Position numbers and translations under genes: made by a program. From assembly GCA_903931355.1 (NCBI GenBank), contig CAIZCB010000247.1:1-10912 (forward strand): 10,912 nucleotides of DNA, read 5' to 3'. Positions within the stretch are counted from its first letter, which is position 1, and every line of letters begins with the position of its first letter. The notes below the pieces were generated by a model. That model saw only the letters and a list, made by a program, of their open reading frames with translations, did not search any database and had not been told where the DNA came from. This DNA is from an uncultured Pseudomonadota bacterium. Its GTDB lineage: Bacteria; Pseudomonadota; Gammaproteobacteria; Methylococcales; Methylomonadaceae. Shown piece after piece: positions 7,185-10,912 of the stretch.

Positions 7185-7199
7185 TGCAACATTATCACA
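7185..7199 (-). promoter_or_regulatory. Possible second, degenerate Zur half-box
   Basis: On the minus strand this reads TGTGATAATGTTGCA, agreeing with the Zur core at about 11 of 15 positions. It is centred 23 bp from the better site, a spacing that could allow tandem binding. It may be chance in an AT-rich promoter. Confidence 0.3.
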
Positions 7200-7357
7200 T
7201 CTTGGTTTTTTCTAAATCATGGTTTTCAATTATCGAGCTTTGCAATTAGCGTTTTATGCTTGACAGCGAACAGACAGCCTATCAAGAGTGTTTTTAAACT
7301 TGGGTCTCGAAGTATCTATTAATCGCAAGATTGCGGTGCATTTTTAAAATACGACCA

Positions 7358-7364
7358 TAAGGGG
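7358..7364 (+). promoter_or_regulatory. Ribosome binding site of the BON lipoprotein gene
   Basis: TAAGGGG lies 5 bases before the ATG at 7370 and fixes that start. The following GTTGCTATG is shared with the start region of the DUF3309 gene at 8210-8218, hinting at a common origin or similar translation control. A perfect TTGACA at 7260-7265 has no convincing -10 partner at the normal distance, so no promoter is called. Confidence 0.7.
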
Positions 7365-7369
7365 TTGCT

Positions 7370-7807
7370 ATGAAAAACATTACTCTGATCAATCAATCAA
7401 AACCCATTATCGTTAGCTGTCTGGCGATGATGATTGGCTTAACTGCGTGTCAGCAGTCAGAGGGGCCGGCAGAAAAAATGGGTAAACAAATTGATCAAAC
7501 TGTCACCAAGGTAGAAAAACAAATCGAAGCCAATAAAGATGCGGTAGTTGAAACCACCCAAGCGACTGGCACATTCGTTGATGACGCCTTAATCACCACC
7601 AAAATCAAAACCGCTATTTTGAGTGATGAGTTACTTAAAGACGCGCAAATTGATGTGGTCACTAGCAACGGTATTGTCAAACTCAGCGGCACAGTAGCAT
7701 CAGAAGCCGCTGTCACTAGTGCTATCTCGCTTGCCAATGCAATCCATGGTGTGAAAATGGTGCAAAACGAATTACTGATTGTTTCGATTGCCCCCAGTAA
7801 ACAGTAA
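7370..7807 (+). CDS. BON-domain lipoprotein, OsmY-like
   Basis: This is a 145-residue exported lipoprotein. The hydrophobic signal ends in a lipobox LTAC with C27 as the lipidated cysteine. Residues about 36-65 (KMGKQIDQTVTKVEKQIEAN) are charged and probably helical, perhaps a short coiled coil. Residues about 68-138 form one BON domain, with the typical DDALITTKIKTAIL start, the VVTSNGIVKLSGTV strand pair and the closing GVKMVQNELLIV. BON domains are thought to bind phospholipid or envelope components, as in OsmY, DolP and Kbp. There is a single BON domain, whereas OsmY and DolP have two. The next plus-strand genes are DUF3309 and NdvB, also envelope-linked. A role in envelope or osmotic stress is inferred. 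Confidence 0.88.
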   Translation: MKNITLINQSKPIIVSCLAMMIGLTACQQSEGPAEKMGKQIDQTVTKVEKQIEANKDAVVETTQATGTFVDDALITTKIKTAILSDELLKDAQIDVVTSNGIVKLSGTVASEAAVTSAISLANAIHGVKMVQNELLIVSIAPSKQ

Positions 7808-7859
7808 TCTACTTCTCGGGCATCGTGCGGCAACGTACCGAAATTAGGCTTCCAAATTT

Positions 7860-7973
7860 TTAAACTATTCAACGGTGAGTATCTGCTGTGGGTGCGGTAC
7901 TTGCTATTAGGTAATTGGGCCTGATGCTTCCCTCCAACCGTAGCGAGTTCCCTCCATTTGCTACGGTTTTTTT
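7860..7973 (+). ncRNA. Candidate small RNA with repeated anti-Shine-Dalgarno-like motif
   Basis: The 3' end is well defined by the intrinsic terminator at 7936-7973. TTCCCTCCA occurs twice, at 7928-7936 directly before the stem and at 7948-7956 inside the 15-base terminator loop. CCCTCC is complementary to GGAGGG-type ribosome binding sites, and unpaired copies in loops are a known design of trans-acting small RNAs in several proteobacteria. The 5' end is a guess because no clear promoter is visible. Alternatively, this is simply the 3' untranslated region of the BON gene, which could itself release a small RNA. Confidence 0.4.
7936..7973 (+). terminator. Strong intrinsic terminator
   Basis: AACCGTAGC at 7936-7944 pairs perfectly with GCTACGGTT at 7960-7968, and a run of seven T residues occupies 7967-7973. 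The loop is 15 bases and holds a CCCTCC motif. It is the only canonical intrinsic terminator in the window and lies about 130 bases beyond the BON stop codon, so it ends that transcript or a separate small RNA. Confidence 0.88.
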
Positions 7974-7981
7974 CCTACCGC

Positions 7982-8020
7982 GATCAATTTCAGCTTGATC
8001 ATTAATTTAATCAATTTTTT
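7982..8020 (+). other. Mutually exclusive hairpins with T tract
   Basis: TTGATC at 7995-8000 can pair with the upstream GATCAA at 7982-7987 (6 bp, 7-base loop). Its TTGAT can instead pair with ATCAA at 8010-8014, which is followed by six T residues at 8015-8020. The second pairing would be a weak AT-rich terminator and the first its competitor. Both stems are short. Confidence 0.3.
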
Positions 8021-8093
8021 CCCAGTGTTAACTGGCGAACGGTTTTAGTTCGCTGATAAAGATTTAATAACCATCAGTTATGACTTGATTCCA

Positions 8094-8173
8094 TTAGGGA
8101 TTGCCGATGTCCCAGAGCCAAGGATGGATCGCACATTGAAGTGAATTGGATATCGGCAATCCCTAACGGGATT
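8094..8173 (+). promoter_or_regulatory. 15-bp inverted repeat with competing hairpin, leader of DUF3309
   Basis: TTAGGGATTGCCGAT at 8094-8108 is perfectly complementary to ATCGGCAATCCCTAA at 8152-8166, enclosing 43 bases. The AATCCC of the right arm can instead pair with GGGATT at 8168-8173 around TAAC. The structure ends about 30 bases before the Shine-Dalgarno sequence of the DUF3309 gene. It may be a cis-acting leader RNA, or a DNA inverted repeat used by a regulator or left by a small mobile element. I do not recognise a known riboswitch family. Confidence 0.5.
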
Positions 8174-8202
8174 AGGTTTTGGATGTTGTTAATTTTCAAA
8201 TC

Positions 8203-8210
8203 AAGGAGAG
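8203..8210 (+). promoter_or_regulatory. Ribosome binding site that fixes the DUF3309 start
   Basis: AAGGAGAG lies 5 bases before the ATG at 8216. An in-frame GTG at 8141 would add 25 residues, but it falls in the loop of the inverted repeat and has no ribosome binding site. The short 52-residue reading is therefore preferred. Confidence 0.85.
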
Positions 8211-8215
8211 TTGCT

Positions 8216-8374
8216 ATGACAGCGGGCACATTGTTATTAATTATTTTGGTTCTGATGTTGTTAGGGGTTATTCCAGTTTGGCCGCACAGCCGAAGCTGGG
8301 GTTATGGACCGACTAGCGGATTGGGTTTGGTATTAATTATCTTGTTGGTTTTGATATTGCTCGGACGAGTTTAG
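8216..8374 (+). CDS. DUF3309 small membrane protein, 52 residues
   Basis: The protein starts MTAGTLLLIILVLMLLGVIP and has two hydrophobic segments, residues about 4-20 and 37-50, joined by a loop WPHSRSWGYGPTSGLG. The W-P-x-S-R-x-W-G-Y-G-P loop and the closing LLGRV are the hallmark of the DUF3309 family of tiny inner-membrane proteins. Its function is unknown. Members are often found beside stress or envelope genes, as here: a BON lipoprotein lies upstream and an NdvB-type glucan synthase begins 22 bases downstream. The start is chosen from the AAGGAGAG site 5 bases upstream. The leader carries a large inverted repeat, so expression may be controlled at RNA level. Confidence 0.9.
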   Translation: MTAGTLLLIILVLMLLGVIPVWPHSRSWGYGPTSGLGLVLIILLVLILLGRV

Positions 8375-8396
8375 TCGTTGCTAACTGAGATTTCTT

Positions 8397-10608
8397 ATGT
8401 GGTTCAAACGCTTAGCCGCACGACCAGAACAAAGACGTTTTGTTAGAAGTCCGCATCCGGTTGGTGGTGAAGCGCCGATTCGTTTTGAAGTATTTAATAC
8501 CGAACGATTGCAACAACATGCAATCAGTTTGGCCGATGCACAACGTAAAACCTGTTTTAAAAAAGGTCAAAAACTCATTCCACGGGTTCGCGAGAATGCC
8601 GTGGTTTTACTGAATGCTTATCAAGCGGTTGATGCCGAAGTGCGTGGTCAACACGCGATTACCCCCGCTGCGGAATGGCTGTTGGATAATTTCCACGTCA
8701 TTGAAGAGCAGTTAGCTGATATTTATGCCGATTTACCCGAAAGTTACGCCCGAGAATTACCAAAATTAGAAGACGGTATTTTTGCGGGTTATCCACGAGT
8801 GTATGGGATTGCTTGGGCATTAGTCGCTCATACCGACAGCCGTTTTAATCCCGATTTACTGCATTTGTTCATTAGCGCTTATCAAAGCGTGACGCCTTTG
8901 AGCTTAGGCGAGCTATGGGCGATACCGATTACTTTACGCGTATTGTTAATCGAAAATCTGCGCCGTTTAGCGGTGGGGATTATGCGTTCGCAACACGGTC
9001 GGCGCTTGGCGGATCAATTTGTCGATCACATTGAAAAAATCATTGCCCACAGCGAGCGAGCTGATCCGCCGATTCCAGCCGCCAAATTACCCGAAGCCTC
9101 TTTGCGTCAGGCTTATGCGGTACAAATTCTGCAACGCTCACATGATCCACATCCATCAGTCGTCATTTCTTTAGATTTTTTGACCGATTGGCTGATTCAA
9201 GAAAATCTCAGCATCGACCAATTAGTACACAAAGAACACGCCGAGCAGATTGCCGATAATTTGACGGTCCGCAATATCATCACCAGTATGCGCGCCATTT
9301 CGGTGTTCGACTGGACGCAATTTGTCGAACAAGTCAGCTTGGTCGATGCTTGTTTGCGTCAGCATGATGGCTATTTGGCGATGGATTTTTTAACTCGCGA
9401 CCGCTATCGCCATGCCATTGAAGAATTAGCCAAACGCTCGGCTTATTCTGAACTAGACATCGCTCGTCTGACTTTAAACCAAATTGAGCGAGCCAAAATT
9501 CAAATCAATTTTGATCAACGCCAATTGGAGCCGGGTTATTACCTGATTGGAGCAGGGCGCTATCGGTTTGAAGAGCAAGTGGCTTATCGACCGTATTTCA
9601 AACAACGCTTACTTCGGCTTTATATCAAGTATTCTGGCTTGGCTTATATCAGCAGTTTGCTGGCTTTAAATCTGTTATTACTGGGCTTGCCGTTAGTAGT
9701 AGCGAACAGTGCGGGGATTAGCGATGTTCATCTGCTGATACTAGCTTTATTGCTGATTTTTCCGGCTTCGGATATTGCGGTTGGGATTATTAATCAAATC
9801 ATTATTACTGGCTTGCCGCCCTGTCATATGCCGCGTTTGGAATTTAAAGACGGGGTGCCTGAAGCGTTTAGTACCTTTGTGGTGGTGCCGACTTTATTTA
9901 GCGCTGAGCAGGATGTTAAGCAGCAAGTTGAGCAAATGGAAATCCGTTATTTAGCCAATCCCGATGGCGCGGTGCGCTTTGCTTTGCTTTCCGATTGGGT
10001 CGATGCCGACCATGAAAGCTTGCCCAAAGATCAAGTATTGCTGAATTTGGCGATTAGCTTGGTTAATGCCTTGAACACTAAATACGCCAAACCACTGTTT
10101 TTTGTTTTTCATCGCAAACGCTTATGGAATCCCAGCGAAGCTAAATGGATGGGCTGGGAACGCAAGCGCGGTAAGTTGCATGAATTTAATCGTTTATTAC
10201 GCGGCGCAACCGATACCACGTTTTTGCCGATCAATGGTCAACCAGCCACCGCGCCAAGCGGGGTTTGTTATGTAATCACGCTGGATGCGGATACCAAATT
10301 GCCGATGGGCGTGGTGTCGCAATTGGTGGGGGTAGCGGCTCATCCCTTGAATAGTCCGGTGTTGGATTGCCAGTGCCAACAGGTTGTCAACGGTTATGGG
10401 ATATTGCAACCACGAGTCACACCGACTTTGCCGCATCGCCATGAGCGTTCGCTATATCACCGGATTTTTGCCGGAGCCAGCGGCACCGATGCCTACGCCA
10501 GTAGTGTTTCCGAGGTTTATCAGGATTTGTTTGGGCTAGGTACTTATAGCGGCAAAGGCTTATACCATGTCGATACCTTTCAAGCCGCGCTGGCAGGGCG
10601 AGCACCTG
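8397..10608 (+). CDS. ndvB: Cyclic beta-1,2-glucan synthase NdvB, N-terminal part, broken at a junction
   Basis: About 737 residues are readable from the ATG at 8397. The family usually exceeds 2,500 residues, with a GT84 glycosyltransferase domain followed by GH94 phosphorylase-like domains. The N-terminal part reads RRFVRSPHPVGGEAPIRFEV and continues with the conserved EEQLADIY and LPKLEDGIFAGYPRVYGIAW. Two membrane segments lie at about 411-433 and 440-460. The catalytic region shows WERKRGKLHEFNRLLRGA from W587 and the DxD-type LDADTKLP with D630 and D632. It then reads GKGLYHVDTFQAALAGRAP, after which homologues continue EN-x-LLSHDL. Here the similarity stops and GC rises to about 73%. 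The enzyme would use UDP-glucose to make periplasmic cyclic glucans for osmotic adaptation. It follows DUF3309 by 22 bases, with only a weak GAG as ribosome binding site. The arginine-rich continuation of this frame to the window end is not part of the real protein. Confidence 0.88.
10583..10608. other. Composition junction, probable assembly misjoin
   Basis: Left of here the ndvB frame is intact and matches the family. Right of here that frame becomes arginine-rich nonsense, while the frame beginning at 10585 (CCG CGC TGG CAG GGC) has almost exclusively G or C third bases. The roughly 25 bases in between read sensibly in both frames, as expected if a short shared word joined two unrelated sequences. 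Confidence 0.75.
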
Positions 10609-10912
10609 GTGGCCACGCTGGCCTGGGAGACCGATGCGCGGCTGGCGCTGGAATACACCGTCTCCGGCGGCGATCCCGTCGACGGCGTGATGGAGATCGA
10701 GATCGCCGACGCGGAGATGTGGCTGCTGGCCGGCGGCACGGCGCTGGGCGTCGACCCGTCCGATTGCGACCGTCTCGTCACGTCGCCGAACCATCTGGAG
10801 ATCCTCCGCGACGATCGGCCGCGGCGGGCGATGGTCCTGGCCGGGGCGATCGCCCGCTACTCGGCCAGCCGCGCGCGGGCCGAGATCGCCGCCGCCGGCA
10901 TCTGTCCCTGGG
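10585..10912 (+). CDS. Partial coding sequence from a high-GC genome, unrecognised
   Basis: The open frame runs to the window end without a stop, about 109 codons, starting PRWQGEHLVATLAWETDARL. Nearly all third positions are G or C, the signature of real coding sequence in a genome of about 70% GC. An in-frame ATG at 10567 lies on the ndvB side of the junction and is probably not its start. Visible segments include LALEYTVSGGDPVDGVMEIE, WLLAGGTALGVDPSDCDRLV and AGAIARYSASRARAEIAAAG. I do not recognise a family. It has no functional link to the neighbouring genes if the junction is artificial. Confidence 0.6.

Larger units (their letters stand above)
7808..8215 (+). other. 408-bp structured non-coding region
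   Basis: No convincing open frame is present on either strand; the minus-strand frame at 7495-7872 only shadows the BON gene. The stretch contains a strong terminator with repeated CCCTCC (7928-7973), a pair of overlapping hairpins ending in six T residues (7982-8020), a GCGAAC/GTTCGC hairpin (8035-8053), an ATAAC/GTTAT hairpin (8067-8081), a 15-bp inverted repeat (8094-8166) and an overlapping 6-bp hairpin (8158-8173). This density suggests a small RNA gene followed by the leader of the DUF3309-ndvB transcript. No promoter could be fixed with confidence. Confidence 0.6.

Noticed and set aside
7260..7288. Perfect TTGACA as a -35 box for the BON gene
   Set aside because: No acceptable -10 sequence is found 16-18 bases downstream. 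TATCAA is only 14 bases away.
6582..7322. Plus-strand frames at 6582-6803 and 7029-7322
   Set aside because: The first is antisense to the receptor gene. The second runs across the receptor start and its promoter with no ribosome binding site.
7495..7872. Minus-strand 125-residue frame over the BON gene
   Set aside because: It is antisense to the BON gene, whose lipobox, domain and ribosome binding site are clear.
8141..8215. Longer DUF3309 start at GTG 8141
   Set aside because: It has no ribosome binding site and lies within the inverted-repeat loop. The ATG at 8216 has AAGGAGAG at the right distance and matches the family N-terminus.
10417..10794. Minus-strand open frames at the 3' end (10197-10442, 10417-10794, 10560-10781)
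   Set aside because: They overlap ndvB or the high-GC coding frame antisense, have low-complexity products, and cross the junction.
10609..10912. Arginine-rich C-terminal extension of the ndvB frame
   Set aside because: It is open only because the sequence is GC-rich. Conserved NdvB sequence has ended, and the coding bias lies in another frame.
1..10912. CRISPR array, tRNA, rRNA, insertion sequence, toxin-antitoxin or phage-defence system
   Set aside because: No regularly spaced repeats, cloverleaf, transposase or defence-type domains are visible on either strand.

Overview
The window looks like chromosomal DNA of a gammaproteobacterium of moderate GC, roughly 45-50% over most of its length. 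The prmB-aroC-MFS order resembles the one in Pseudomonas-type gammaproteobacteria. A methanotroph of the Methylococcales is possible, but no marker here proves it. At about 10,583-10,608 the sequence switches abruptly to DNA of about 73% GC, and a different reading frame with almost only G or C at third positions takes over. I read this as a misjoin of two genomes rather than biology.

Layout: (1) 1-2816, plus strand: the 3' part of prmB, complete aroC and a 383-residue MFS transporter, packed with gaps of 2 and 0 bases, so probably one operon. (2) 2881-3315, plus: an unrecognised 144-residue protein, facing a dCMP deaminase across a perfect 12-bp stem-loop. (3) 7129-3365, minus: a ZnuD-like TonB-dependent receptor, a COG0523 (CobW/G3E) GTPase and a zinc-type dCMP deaminase. 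A 15-bp palindrome one base from the Zur operator consensus lies 32 bp upstream of the receptor start, so this is a likely zinc-starvation locus. The gap between receptor and GTPase holds two palindromic repeats and a fossil receptor C-terminus whose stop codon is 2 bases from the GTPase start. (4) 7370-8374, plus: a BON-domain lipoprotein and a 52-residue DUF3309 membrane protein, separated by 408 bp rich in structure. That gap contains a strong intrinsic terminator with a repeated CCCTCC motif (candidate small RNA) and a 15-bp inverted repeat able to form alternative hairpins. (5) 8397 onward, plus: the N-terminal part of an NdvB-type cyclic beta-1,2-glucan synthase, cut by the GC junction in its glycosyltransferase domain.

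How the genes work together: the minus-strand block fits zinc acquisition and allocation (uptake through the outer membrane, a metal-chaperone GTPase, and possibly a zinc-enzyme client). The BON, DUF3309 and NdvB genes fit envelope or osmotic stress. The points most worth checking are the chimeric end, the Zur-type operator, the fossil receptor tail, and the structured RNA region between the BON and DUF3309 genes.
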